A DNA stretch of 64,000 bases from G965227875 sp965227875 (lineage in GTDB: Bacteria > Pseudomonadota > Alphaproteobacteria > Rhizobiales > JAJFHC01): the NCBI GenBank assembly GCA_965227875.1, contig OZ245783.1, positions 2,356,001-2,420,000 of the forward strand, written 5' to 3'. Under the pieces are notes generated by a model. The model ran no database searches, was not told the DNA's origin, and saw only the letters and a program-made list of their open reading frames with translations. The position numbers and the translations under genes were made by a program. Numbering within the stretch: the stretch's first letter is position 1; every line of letters starts with the position of its first letter. Shown here in pieces: positions 50,903-59,917 of this stretch.

Positions 50903-51601
50903 TTGCTGAGCAGGCCGGAAATATCGGATCGCGAGGACGCCATCGTGCGTGTCCGCGCGATGATTTCCGCGGGAGACTATGCGCCCGGCGACCGGCTGCC
51001 GCCTGAACGCGAGCTGATCGACCAGCTCGGCATGACCCGCACCACCCTGCGCCGTGCGCTGGAGGCGCTGGAGCGCGAGGGGGCCATCTGGCGCCATGTC
51101 GGCAAGGGCACCTTCGTCGCCGGTCATGACGAGCCGCACAACGGCGGACTGAACAACGGCATCGCCGAACTGAGCCGGCAGCTGACCCCGGTGCGCATCA
51201 TGCGCGCCCGAATCTGCATCGAACCCGCAATCGCCCGCGAAGCGGCGATCAACGCGTCGGGCGAGGCGATCATCCGCATGAAACTCGCCAAGGAGCGCGC
51301 CGTGTCGGCGAGCAACTGGACCGACTACGAGACCCAGGACGATCTCTTTCACCGCGCCGTCGCGGAGGCGGCCGACAACATCCTGCTCCTGGCGCTGTTC
51401 GACCAGCTCAACCAGGTGCGCCGGGCGGTGGCATGGGGCACGGTGGTGCGCCAGTCGGAGCGACCGCCTGCAGGGCATTCGAGCTTCACGGAACATGACC
51501 GGATCGCGAGGGCGATCGAGGACCGCGACCCGACGGCGGCGCATGACGCCATGCGCCATCACATCCGTTCGGTGTCCACGCGGCTTTTCGAGGAGGTCTG
51601 A
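50903..51601 (+). CDS. GntR-family regulator, FadR/FCD subfamily
   Basis: A 232-aa regulator. The winged helix (about 10-75, PGDRLPPERELIDQLGMTRT then TLRRALEALEREGAI) is followed by an all-helical FCD domain (about 92-225) with Asp/His residues (DDLFHRAVAEAA, FTEHDRI, HHIRS) that bind a metal and an organic acid. The start is TTG at 50903, supported by GAGGTG five bases upstream. It likely controls the FAH gene and the importer that follows in the same direction. Confidence 0.92.
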   Translation: MLSRPEISDREDAIVRVRAMISAGDYAPGDRLPPERELIDQLGMTRTTLRRALEALEREGAIWRHVGKGTFVAGHDEPHNGGLNNGIAELSRQLTPVRIMRARICIEPAIAREAAINASGEAIIRMKLAKERAVSASNWTDYETQDDLFHRAVAEAADNILLLALFDQLNQVRRAVAWGTVVRQSERPPAGHSSFTEHDRIARAIEDRDPTAAHDAMRHHIRSVSTRLFEEV

Positions 51602-51696
51602 AACAAGGGCAAGACCAAGAAGGCACGAGAAGACCGAACAAGGTCCACGCGAGTGCACGAGACGAGACACGAACTCTGTTCCCAGGGAGGAAACCA

Positions 51697-52671
51697 ATGA
51701 AATCGTTTCTAAGACCACTGACAACGTTCTTTGCCGCCGTGTTCATGCTCGGCGGTGCGGCTTTCTCAAGCGCCGATGCCGCCGGCAAGATCCGTATCGC
51801 GCTGGCGGAAACGCCGTCCGATGAACTCGCGGCCTTCTTTGTCGCCCTCGACCGCGCCAAGGCCATGGGCCTCGACTACGAATGGACGGCCTTCTCCGAC
51901 GAGGAACTCGCCATCCAGGCGGTCCTCAGCGGGCAGATGGATATCGGTTTCGGCACGCCCTACGCGGCCATGCAGAAATCCAAGGCGCCGATCCGCATCG
52001 TCTTCCAGCTCTCGAAGCTGAAGTTCTTCCCCGTCACCTCGCAGAAATACAGCAAGCTCGAGGATCTCGACGGCGAGCCCATCATGCTGCATTCGCGCGG
52101 CGGCGGCACGGACTCGATCGCCAACGTCATCGAGGACCGTCTCAACATCAAGTTCGGGACACGGTCCTACGTGCCGGGTTCGGCCAACCGCATCGTCGCC
52201 CTGATCGCGGGTCAGACGGACGCGACCATCGTCGACCTGTCCAACAAGAACAAGCTGGTGAAGCAGCAGGGCGACAAGTTCAACGTCCTGCCCATGTTCG
52301 AGGTCGATGCCAGTGACGAGGCCCTGTTCGCCAATCTCGACTGGATCAAGGCCAACGAGAAGGACGTCGGCATCTTCGTCAAGGCCCTGCTCAGCGTCTG
52401 GCGCGACATGGCCAAGGACCCGACGATCATCAGCCGGGAAACCAATCCCGACGGTCCGATCGGCCAGCTGCCCAAGGAGATTCTCGACGGGCTCGACGGC
52501 TTCTACAAGGACGCCGTTGAAGGCGGTCTCTACGATCCCGATGGCGGCGGACGCAAGGCGGCCAAGGCCGACATGGAATGGTATTCGGCGGCCGGCCAGC
52601 TGACGGGCGATCCCGCGTCGCTCAACATCGAGGACTTCTGGTACCTGAAGCCGCTCGACGACGCCATGTAA
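51697..52671 (+). CDS. ABC transporter substrate-binding protein, NMT1/TauA type
   Basis: A 324-aa periplasmic protein with a signal peptide (about 1-28, FAAVFMLGGAAFSSADAAG). The mature part (KIRIALAETPSDELAAFFVA, then AVLSGQMDIGFGTPYAAMQK) matches NMT1/SsuA-type binding proteins for sulfonates, nitrate, pyrimidine precursors or aromatic acids. GGGAGGA lies six bases before the ATG. It is the first transporter gene after the GntR regulator. Confidence 0.92.
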   Translation: MKSFLRPLTTFFAAVFMLGGAAFSSADAAGKIRIALAETPSDELAAFFVALDRAKAMGLDYEWTAFSDEELAIQAVLSGQMDIGFGTPYAAMQKSKAPIRIVFQLSKLKFFPVTSQKYSKLEDLDGEPIMLHSRGGGTDSIANVIEDRLNIKFGTRSYVPGSANRIVALIAGQTDATIVDLSNKNKLVKQQGDKFNVLPMFEVDASDEALFANLDWIKANEKDVGIFVKALLSVWRDMAKDPTIISRETNPDGPIGQLPKEILDGLDGFYKDAVEGGLYDPDGGGRKAAKADMEWYSAAGQLTGDPASLNIEDFWYLKPLDDAM

Positions 52672-52751
52672 GGCAATCGCAGGCGCCGTCTGCCTGCCCT
52701 CGGGCGGGGAGGCGGCGTCCGCACCATTCCTGAATTCCGGAGCGGCGACCG

Positions 52752-53513
52752 ATGCCCAACAGGTCACTATTACTGAAACTGCTGTCCGCCGTGCTCGTCT
52801 TCGGTGCGTGGGAGATCGCGGGCCGGATTCCGGTGAGTTACGCCTTTCCGACATTCCTCGAGTCCATGTCCGCGATGGTGGCGCTCACCCTCGACGGAAC
52901 CATGTTCACCGCCTATGCCGAGACCCTGAGACCGCTCGCGGTGGGCATCGCCATTTCCGCGGTTTTCGGTATCGGGCTCGGTCTGTGGATCGGGCTCGAC
53001 TCGCGGTTCGACTGGCTGTTCTCGCCGATTTTCATCGTCATGCAGTCCGCCCCGCTTGCCGCGCTGATCCCCCTTCTCGTCATGGCCTACGGAATCGGCC
53101 TGACGTCCAAGGTCTTCGTGGTGTGCATCATGGCCATGCCGGTCATCGTGCTGAACACCGGGGGCGCGGTGCGCAACACGCCGGTCAACCTCAAGGAGAT
53201 GGGCCGCTCGTTCCTCGGGTCCGAGCGCGACATCATCCTCAAGGTCGTCATTCCTGCCGCATCGCCCGTCATCTTCGCCGGCCTCAGGCTCGGCATCTCG
53301 GCGGGCTTCATCGGCGCCATCCTGGCGGAGCTCAAGATCACGCCGACCGGGGTCGGCGACATCATCACCTATAGCCGGTCCATCGCCGACTATCCCAGCA
53401 TGTACGCCGCCATCTTTTCGATCATCCTGCTCGCGGTCCTGTTCCTGAACCTGCTCGAGAAGGTTGAAAACGTCCTCTTCAAGGGAAGCCATCGTGGATA
53501 TGCCTCTGACTGA
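52752..53513 (+). CDS. ABC transporter permease, SsuC/TauC type (first)
   Basis: A 253-aa inner-membrane permease with about six helices. The EAA loop NLKEMGRSFLGSERDIILKV contacts the ATPase. GGAG lies ten bases before the ATG. The ATPase gene begins inside its last 20 bases. The operon encodes a second permease, so the channel is probably a heterodimer, unlike the single-permease SsuC systems. Confidence 0.92.
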   Translation: MPNRSLLLKLLSAVLVFGAWEIAGRIPVSYAFPTFLESMSAMVALTLDGTMFTAYAETLRPLAVGIAISAVFGIGLGLWIGLDSRFDWLFSPIFIVMQSAPLAALIPLLVMAYGIGLTSKVFVVCIMAMPVIVLNTGGAVRNTPVNLKEMGRSFLGSERDIILKVVIPAASPVIFAGLRLGISAGFIGAILAELKITPTGVGDIITYSRSIADYPSMYAAIFSIILLAVLFLNLLEKVENVLFKGSHRGYASD

Positions 53514-54300
53514 AAAGGCCACAGCCGCACTCGCCGGCACGGCCGTCGACAACGCCGTTACGGCCCGCAACGTTTCGAAGAACTACGGGGACGTCGAAGC
53601 GCTCAAGAACCTGTCGCTCGATTTCCCGCGCGGCCAGCTCACCTCGCTGCTGGGGCCGTCGGGCTGCGGCAAGACCACCCTTCTCAAGATCATCGCCGGT
53701 CTCCTGGAGCCGAGTTCGGGCGAGGTCGAGGTCAACGGCAAGAAGGTCACGGGACCGGGGCCGGACCGGGCCTTCGTCTTCCAGGACTTCGCCCTGCTGC
53801 CCTGGGCGAGTGTCATCCGCAACGTGGCCTTCGGTCTGGAGCTGCGCGGCGTGGCGAAGTCCGAGCGCGAGGACATCGCCCGCAAGTACATCGCCAATGT
53901 CGGCCTGAGCGGGTTCGAGAACAGCTATCCGCACGAGCTCTCCGGCGGCATGCGCCAGCGTGTGGGCCTCGCCCGGGCACTCTCGGTCGACGCCAAGGTC
54001 CTGCTCATGGACGAGCCCTTCTCGGCCGTCGACGAGCAGACCAGGCGCAAGTTCCAGGAGGACCTGCTTTCCCTCGTCGCCGACGAGAACAAGACGTTCA
54101 TCTTCGTGACCCACTCGATCGAGGAGGCCGTCTACGTCTCCGACCAGATCGCCATCCTTCTGCCGCGCCCGAGCCGGGTGTCGGAGATCATCCGGCCGTC
54201 CGGGTTCCGCGACAAGGGCGTGGACAATATCCGGCGCGATTCGGAGTATCTCGACATCGTCGACCGGATCTGGGCGTCCCTGCGCAGCTACGTGGAGTAA
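53494..54300 (+). CDS. ABC transporter ATP-binding protein, SsuB/TauB type
   Basis: A 268-aa ATPase with Walker A GPSGCGKTT, a Q-loop in FVFQDFALLPW, signature LSGGMRQRVGLARAL, Walker B VLLMDEPFSAVD and switch histidine FVTHSIEEAV. The GTG at 53494 is chosen because AAGGGAAG lies five bases upstream; ATG 53500 is a close alternative. It overlaps the first permease by 20 bases and ends three bases before the second. Confidence 0.94.
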   Translation: MDMPLTEKATAALAGTAVDNAVTARNVSKNYGDVEALKNLSLDFPRGQLTSLLGPSGCGKTTLLKIIAGLLEPSSGEVEVNGKKVTGPGPDRAFVFQDFALLPWASVIRNVAFGLELRGVAKSEREDIARKYIANVGLSGFENSYPHELSGGMRQRVGLARALSVDAKVLLMDEPFSAVDEQTRRKFQEDLLSLVADENKTFIFVTHSIEEAVYVSDQIAILLPRPSRVSEIIRPSGFRDKGVDNIRRDSEYLDIVDRIWASLRSYVE

Positions 54301-54303
54301 CCG

Positions 54304-55056
54304 ATGACCCTGTTCGGTTACCGCCTTCCCGGCATGTCCTCCCTCATCCTGTGGGGGCTGCTGTGGGAAATCGTCGGCCAGCTCGGCGTCACGTTTTTCG
54401 TGCCGCCGCTGTCCGAGGTCGTCGCCACGCTGGTGTCCGTCATCGGCACGCCGGCCTTCAGCAAGGCACTGTCGGAAACCGCATATGCCTTCTGCATGGG
54501 CGTGTTCTTCGCCGTCGCCATCGGCGTGCCGCTGGGCATCCTGATGGGCAAGAACCGGCTCCTGGACGAGTTGCTGCTGCCCTGGGTCAACATATTCCTG
54601 AGCGCTCCGCTGACGGCGCTGGTTCCCGTGCTGATGGTGCTCTTCGGGTTCGGCATGAAGTCGATCATCATCACCACCACGCTCTTCGCGATCTGGATCA
54701 TCATCCTCAATGCCCGCGCCGGCGTGCTGCAGATCAACCGGTCGCTCGTGGAGATGGCGCGTTCCTTCGGCGCATCTCCCATGGACGCATTCGTGAAGAT
54801 CTATTTCTGGGCGGCCTTGCCCGAAATTCTCGGCGGCGTGCGCATCGGCATCATCCGCGCGGTCAAGGGCGTGATCATCGGCCAGCTGCTGATCTCGATC
54901 GTCGGCTTCGGCGCGCTGTTCGAGCTCTACTCGGCCAACTTCCTCATGTCCCACTTCTGGGCCGTGCTGATCGTCCTGTTCGCCATGGCCTTCACGATTT
55001 CCGAGTTCCTCGCCTATCTCGAACGCCGCGTGTCCTATTACGCCGCGAGCCGCTGA
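54304..55056 (+). CDS. ABC transporter permease, SsuC/TauC type (second)
   Basis: A 250-aa inner-membrane permease with about six helices and EAA loop LVEMARSFGASPMDAFVKIY. GTGGAG lies seven bases before the ATG, within the end of the ATPase gene. It is the last gene of the importer operon. The next 27 bases lead to the stop of a convergent small gene remnant. Confidence 0.92.
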   Translation: MTLFGYRLPGMSSLILWGLLWEIVGQLGVTFFVPPLSEVVATLVSVIGTPAFSKALSETAYAFCMGVFFAVAIGVPLGILMGKNRLLDELLLPWVNIFLSAPLTALVPVLMVLFGFGMKSIIITTTLFAIWIIILNARAGVLQINRSLVEMARSFGASPMDAFVKIYFWAALPEILGGVRIGIIRAVKGVIIGQLLISIVGFGALFELYSANFLMSHFWAVLIVLFAMAFTISEFLAYLERRVSYYAASR

Positions 55057-55083
55057 ACCGGCGGTGTCTCGCCGCCGCCGCGG

Positions 55084-55283
55084 TCAGTCCCGGTACTCGA
55101 TGTAGCGACGTGTCGGCGACCCGCCGGGATTGTCCGTGCTGAGCAAGCTGATCCAGTCGCCGCGATCGTTTGTCTCGATCTCGTAGCGTTCATCGAACAA
55201 GCGGCCTGCCCCAGGCAGGCGACGAGCCAGATCGCCATGACCGGCAATGTCTTGCGGGGGGCGGTGCGACGGATCGATCGCAT
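55084..55283 (-). pseudogene. Apparently frameshifted small exported protein
   Basis: The start ATG at 55283 (AGAGGA nine bases upstream) gives a signal-like N-terminus, MRSIRRTAPRKTLPVMAIWL then VACLGQA. The natural continuation, RLFDERYEIETNDRGDWISL then LSTDNPGGSPTRRYIEYRD with a stop at 55084, is in another reading frame. The span is 200 bases, not a multiple of three. Staying in the first frame gives Arg/Thr/Gly-rich sequence that overlaps the permease end. A single-base change near 55205-55215 would restore a 66-aa small secreted or lipoprotein-like product. It could also be a sequencing error. Confidence 0.45.
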
Positions 55284-55407
55284 CGGGTGAATCCTCTGCC
55301 GAACGGACCCGTCAGCGTAGTCCGGGCGCGCTGTCCGGTCGACCGTCACGCAGGGCGTCTGTTGCGCTACCGGTTTTTCGCGTGCCCGTCCACGCAAACC
55401 GGGTTCT

Positions 55408-55902
55408 TCAGCACTTTTTACATTCGTTGCAGACATAGCCCGCGTTGACGGGAGCTGTGTTCTTGCAGCACCAGCCGCTGTTGGCGCTGCCGCAGTCGCT
55501 GTTGACGGTACACTGCCCGCAGAAGGCGAAACTCCGCGAAGTCCACACCAGAAGCGGCACGCTCGCTGCCGCGGTCACGGTTCCCGCCCGCACCATCACG
55601 CCGAGCAACCTGCGCCGCGACGGCGCATGTAGCCCGCTCATCGGTCCGTCGGCGTCGCTGCGGTGTATCTCAGCGGCCTGGCGCACGGCGAAAGTCGCCA
55701 CGTGAAGCACCCAGAGCAGTGTCAGGACGCCCGCTGCGGCTGCCACCAGGCTCAGGCCCGGCAGCACCGGCCACGCCCATACCCCGACACAATAGGCGCC
55801 CCACATGGCGAGGGCCGCCGCCATAGACTGCCTCATGCAGGTGGCGCATCGGCCGAACGTCGATCCGTAGGTTTTCTTCAGGCTCGAAACGAGATTTTTC
55901 AT
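55408..55902 (-). CDS. Membrane protein with cysteine-rich C-terminal tail
   Basis: A 164-aa protein. A Cys19-x-x-Cys22 pair is followed by two helices (about 24-45 and 50-72), then an SRRRLLGVMVRAGTVTAAAS segment (about 95-114) that looks like an internal twin-arginine or third membrane helix, and a tail of 37 residues with eight cysteines (128, 131, 137, 145, 146, 158, 161, 164). The tail spacing resembles small disulfide-knotted or metal-binding domains. I do not recognise the family. It is divergent from the ToxR-like regulator, with 204 bases between. Confidence 0.8.
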   Translation of the reverse strand: MKNLVSSLKKTYGSTFGRCATCMRQSMAAALAMWGAYCVGVWAWPVLPGLSLVAAAAGVLTLLWVLHVATFAVRQAAEIHRSDADGPMSGLHAPSRRRLLGVMVRAGTVTAAASVPLLVWTSRSFAFCGQCTVNSDCGSANSGWCCKNTAPVNAGYVCNECKKC

Positions 55903-56106
55903 GGGTGTTCTCCTTCCACTGGAATCCTCGCAGGATTTCGGCTGCGTGGTCGGGCACGGTCCATTCTACGCCCGGGGCCGGAAGCGCACAAACCGTTCGG
56001 ATCGCGCGTGATCGCCCGGCACGGTCAAGCAAATGGGATCGGCAGTTCATTCGGTTGCGGTTCTGGACTAGGTTTTGTCCATGTGAACCTCGCGACGGGT
56101 TGCGGC

Positions 56107-57654
56107 ATGCTTTATCGCTTCGGCGACTTCGAACTCGACATCGGGCGGTACGAACTGCGGGGCCCGGACGGCCTGCGCCATGTCGAGCCGCTGGTCTTCG
56201 ACCTGCTGGCCTTTCTGGCCGCCAATCCGGGGCGCATCGTCGGCCGCGGTGAAATGGTCGATGCGGTCTGGGACGGCCGCATCGTGTCGGACGCGACCAT
56301 CTCGAGCTGCATCAAGTCGGCGCGAAAGGCGTTGGACGACAGCGGCAACAGCCAGCGCTTCATCGAGACGGTAAGGGGGCGGGGCCTGCGCTTCCGTGCG
56401 TCCGTCGAAGCAAGCGATGGCGAGGAAACGCCAGCCGTCACGCTGCCCCGGTCCGGTCCCGGCGGCAATCCGGCCAGCCGTTCGGAAAAGCCGCTGATCG
56501 CTGTCCTGCCGTTCGAGAACCTCAGCGCCGACGTCGACGAGTATTTCGCCGACGGACTGACCGAAGACATCATCACCAACCTGTCCCGGTTCCGCGACCT
56601 GCTCGTGGTGGGCAGGAGCTCGACCTTCGGGCTCAAGGGGTCGACCGCCGATACCGCGGAAATCTGCGCCCGGCTCGGCGCGGGCTATCTCGTGGAGGGC
56701 AGCGTGCGCCGTGCCGCAGGCCGGGTGCGCATCACCGCCCAGCTCATCGACGGGGCCAACGGCGTCCATCTCTGGGCCGACCGTTACGACAGGAACATGG
56801 AGGACATCTTCGCCCTCCAGGACGAGGTGACGCGGACCATCGCGGCGACCCTGGGGGTCAAGGTCCAGGACGTGGCGTTGCAGCGGGCGATGAAGAAGAA
56901 TCGCGCCGAGCTCGACGCCTATGACTGCGTGCTGCGCGCCAGGCGCTACACCGCCACGCTCAGCGCGGAGATGCATGCCGATGCGCGCGACCTGCTGGAG
57001 ACCGCCATCGTGCGCGACCCGTCTTCGGCGGACGCCCACGCGCTGCTCGCCAATGTCTATCTTGCCGAGCACCGGTTCGACGCGAACCCCCGGCCGGATC
57101 CCATCGGGCGGGCACTGGCCATGGCGGAACGCGCGGTGGATCTCGACCCGCAGAACGCCTATGCCCGCTGCTGGCTGGCAATCGTGCATTTTTTCCGCAA
57201 GGAGAACGACAAGTTCCGCACGGAGGCCGACCGCGCGCTGGCGCTCAATCCCAACGATCCCGAGACCCTTGCCGATATCGGACATTTCTATGCCTTCATG
57301 GGCGACTTCGAACGCGGCCACGACCTCTCCTGCCGGGCCCGCGCGCTCAACCCCCTGCATCCCGGCTGGTATCATTTCGCGTCCGTCCGTTTTCATTTTT
57401 CACGCAGGGAATATGACGAGGCCCTTGTCGAACTCGAGCGCATATCGATGCCGGATTTCTACTGGACCTGGATTTTCCGTGCCGCCGTACTCGGTGCGAT
57501 GGGTCAGACGGACCGGGCCGGTGCGGCTTTCCGGCGCCTATACGAACTGAGGCCCGGTGTAGACCCGCGAGCCCAGCTCGAGAAATGGAACGCCGCCCCC
57601 GGCGATCTTTCCAGGCTCCTCGACGGCCTCCGCGCCGCCGGATGGGCAGGGTGA
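56107..57654 (+). CDS. ToxR/CadC-type winged-helix regulator with TolB-like and TPR regions
   Basis: A 515-aa protein. The N-terminal OmpR-type winged helix spans about 1-100 (PLVFDLLAFLAANPGRIVGR, then DATISSCIKSARKALDD and IETVRGRGLRF). A TolB-like/FlgO-like domain follows (about 125-250, IAVLPFENLSADVDEYFADG), then TPR repeats (about 280-490). No membrane helix is evident, so unlike ToxR it is probably cytosolic. The start ATG at 56107 gives MLYRFGDFELD, typical for the family; a GTG 24 bases upstream is possible. Targets and signal are unknown; the adjacent cysteine-rich gene is a candidate. Confidence 0.88.
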   Translation: MLYRFGDFELDIGRYELRGPDGLRHVEPLVFDLLAFLAANPGRIVGRGEMVDAVWDGRIVSDATISSCIKSARKALDDSGNSQRFIETVRGRGLRFRASVEASDGEETPAVTLPRSGPGGNPASRSEKPLIAVLPFENLSADVDEYFADGLTEDIITNLSRFRDLLVVGRSSTFGLKGSTADTAEICARLGAGYLVEGSVRRAAGRVRITAQLIDGANGVHLWADRYDRNMEDIFALQDEVTRTIAATLGVKVQDVALQRAMKKNRAELDAYDCVLRARRYTATLSAEMHADARDLLETAIVRDPSSADAHALLANVYLAEHRFDANPRPDPIGRALAMAERAVDLDPQNAYARCWLAIVHFFRKENDKFRTEADRALALNPNDPETLADIGHFYAFMGDFERGHDLSCRARALNPLHPGWYHFASVRFHFSRREYDEALVELERISMPDFYWTWIFRAAVLGAMGQTDRAGAAFRRLYELRPGVDPRAQLEKWNAAPGDLSRLLDGLRAAGWAG

Positions 57655-57767
57655 AAAATTCGCGCCAGCGATATGACAAATTTCGTTGTATTTATCTAAT
57701 CAATTCATTTGTGACATGACATGTCCGGAGTTTAATCCTGCGATATCGGAAACGCGGGAGCACTCCC

Positions 57768-58616
57768 ATGGAAAACCTCGTCAATGAACATGCACTGGTC
57801 AACGCGAACCGGATCGCTCACGGCGTCCATGGTGACGGAAGGCCGGTCGTCCTGATTCATGGAACTCCGTCATCCTCGTACATTTGGCGCAATGTCCTGC
57901 CAGCCCTCGTGGAGTCCGGCCACAAGGTCCACATATACGACCTTCTCGGATTCGGCTTGTCGGAGCGGCCGTGGGATACGTCCGTCGACACATCCGTTAC
58001 AGGCCAGGTCTCCATTCTCGAGGGCCTGTTTTCACATTGGGGACTGACGGGCGCCCATGTCATTTCGCACGACATTGGCGGCGGGATTGCTCAGCGCTTT
58101 ACGCTACTTTCGCAGCCTCAGGTCCTGTCCCTCACCATGATCGACACAGTGAGTTTCGACAGCTGGCCATCACGGCGGACCCGTAAGCAGATTCAGGATG
58201 GGCTCGCATCCCTCGCACAAGCCTCGGCCGCGGATCACGAGGCGCATTTCCGCGACTGGTTGCTGTCGGCGGTTCATAACAAGGAGCGGTTCGCCCGCTC
58301 TTCTCTCGAAAAATTTCTCGGCTACATCTGCAATCCGGTTGGTCAGGCCAGCCTTCTGGAGCATCAGGTGAGGCACTATGACTCCCGGCACACCGAGGAG
58401 TTGGCCCCGCGGATGGCGGAGCTCGGCAGGATTCCCGTTCAGCTCATCTGGGGTGCCGACGATTCGTGGCAGATCGTCGACTGGGCCTACAGGTTGCAAG
58501 CGGCAATTCCCCGTTCGGAACTCCATGTCCTCGAGGACTGCGGCCATTTCGCGATGGAAGACCAGCCTCGAAAAATCTCGCATCTCCTCATTGATTTTCT
58601 CAAACGGCAGGCGTGA
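57768..58616 (+). CDS. Alpha/beta hydrolase with Asp nucleophile (epoxide hydrolase/dehalogenase-like)
   Basis: A 282-aa enzyme. The nucleophile elbow SHDIGGG places Asp102 where serine esterases have Ser, as in epoxide hydrolases and haloalkane dehalogenases; the oxyanion HGTPSSS at 31-37 and His260 in EDCGHFAME complete the site. The residue after the nucleophile is Ile, not the halide-binding Trp of classical haloalkane dehalogenases, so dehalogenation is doubtful. GGGAG lies upstream of the ATG. The gene is followed almost without gap by a membrane protein and then a LysR regulator. Confidence 0.87.
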   Translation: MENLVNEHALVNANRIAHGVHGDGRPVVLIHGTPSSSYIWRNVLPALVESGHKVHIYDLLGFGLSERPWDTSVDTSVTGQVSILEGLFSHWGLTGAHVISHDIGGGIAQRFTLLSQPQVLSLTMIDTVSFDSWPSRRTRKQIQDGLASLAQASAADHEAHFRDWLLSAVHNKERFARSSLEKFLGYICNPVGQASLLEHQVRHYDSRHTEELAPRMAELGRIPVQLIWGADDSWQIVDWAYRLQAAIPRSELHVLEDCGHFAMEDQPRKISHLLIDFLKRQA

Positions 58617-58618
58617 AC

Positions 58619-58885
58619 ATGACGAGAGGGTCTGTCACTCAAAATGGTCACACGGCCTCGCGCAAAAAGACCGCTTTGTTCGAGATCACGGGTTCTCTGC
58701 TTGCCATGGCCTACGCCCTTCTCATTGCGTCGAAAGTTGGTGCGGAAATCCTCGGATTTTCCCTGCTGTTGGCGTCGTCCGGTCTGTTTGCGGCATGGGC
58801 TATAGTCGACCGACGCTGGACCTTCCTGTTTTTGCAGGGTTTTTACGCTCTTTCAGCCGTGATCGGGCTGATCCGCTGGTCTTGA
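58619..58885 (+). CDS. Small three-helix membrane protein of unknown function
   Basis: An 88-aa protein with three hydrophobic segments (TGSLLAMAYALLIASKV, FSLLLASSGLFAAWAIV and FLQGFYALSAVIGLI). The ATG at 58619 lies seven bases after GGCAGG and two after the hydrolase stop; a GTG at 58613 is too close to that site. The tight coupling suggests a joint function with the hydrolase. No family is recognised. Confidence 0.75.
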   Translation: MTRGSVTQNGHTASRKKTALFEITGSLLAMAYALLIASKVGAEILGFSLLLASSGLFAAWAIVDRRWTFLFLQGFYALSAVIGLIRWS

Positions 58886-58968
58886 GCGCTACGCATGACA
58901 GTTCCCGCAGTCTGATTCGGATGATATCGATAATCGTGAAGATTTATGATGACTGATCGGATTTTGTC

Positions 58969-59856
58969 ATGGATTCAAGACCTCTTCAAAGGCTGGATAT
59001 CGATTCGCTGCGGGCATTGTGCGCGATCGAGGACCAGGGCGGCGTCACTCGGGCCGCCGAATTTCTCGGCCTGTCCCAGTCCGCCGTCAGTCACAAGATC
59101 AGGCGTCTTGAAACAAGTTTGGGCAGCGATCTCCTGACCCGGCGCCCCAATGCGCCGGTCTTCACGGAATCGGGCCGCGATCTTTTGGGCTATGCCAGAC
59201 GTATTCTGGGTATCCACGATGAAGCCCTTGTCAGTCTATCGAAGACGCCCCTCCAGGGTAAAATCAGCCTTGGACTTACCGAGGATACGACCTGCAGCGA
59301 TTTGAGCCGTATTCTCGGACGGTTTTCGCGCTTGCATCCCGGCGTCTCCGTGCGCACCCACGTGCATCAGAGCCTGACGCTGCAGGCGAGGCTTGTGGCA
59401 GGTACTACGGATATCGCCATCATGCAGGTGTTTGAGCATGATGTGCGCCCGGCCGATCTCGAGCTGTATCGCGAGAGCCTCTACTGGGTGAAGTCACCCG
59501 ATCTCGCTCTCGAAATGGCAAAGCCGGTGCCTTTCCTGTCATTCGACGCCGACTGTTTCTACCGCCGGTGGATAATGGACTTTGCACAGGACGACGGTAC
59601 GGCCTTCGAGACCGTTCTGGAATGCCCAAGCGCGTCCGGAATCGTCCAGGCGGTACGGAGCGGATTGGGAGTGGCGGTGATAAACGAGCGACATCTGACG
59701 CCGGATATGGACATCCTTGGCAGTACCTTCCCCGGCCTCCCCGGCATCGCCTATGTCGTGCGAAAAGCGCGATCGTCTCGCAACCCGGCCATCGACGCGC
59801 TGATTAGGGAGATTCGGCGTGAGATCGGTGATCACAGGCCGTTGCGCATCGCCTGA
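58969..59856 (+). CDS. LysR-family regulator
   Basis: A 295-aa regulator. The helix-turn-helix is at about 10-70 (GVTRAAEFLGLSQSAVSHKI) and the effector domain runs from about 95. No ribosome site is visible before the ATG at 58969. It is read in the same direction as the hydrolase and membrane protein upstream, 83 bases away, so it may regulate that pair or itself. The C-terminus has the usual length. Confidence 0.9.
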   Translation: MDSRPLQRLDIDSLRALCAIEDQGGVTRAAEFLGLSQSAVSHKIRRLETSLGSDLLTRRPNAPVFTESGRDLLGYARRILGIHDEALVSLSKTPLQGKISLGLTEDTTCSDLSRILGRFSRLHPGVSVRTHVHQSLTLQARLVAGTTDIAIMQVFEHDVRPADLELYRESLYWVKSPDLALEMAKPVPFLSFDADCFYRRWIMDFAQDDGTAFETVLECPSASGIVQAVRSGLGVAVINERHLTPDMDILGSTFPGLPGIAYVVRKARSSRNPAIDALIREIRREIGDHRPLRIA

Positions 59857-59917
59857 CCGGCCGCAACCTCAAGTAATACTTCGTGTTAACCATGTCCGGC
59901 TAGGTTGAGGGTTTGGA

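Noticed and set aside
57768..58616. Calling the hydrolase a haloalkane dehalogenase.
   Set aside because: The Trp after the nucleophile that holds the halide is replaced by Ile, so only the broader Asp-nucleophile group is supported.
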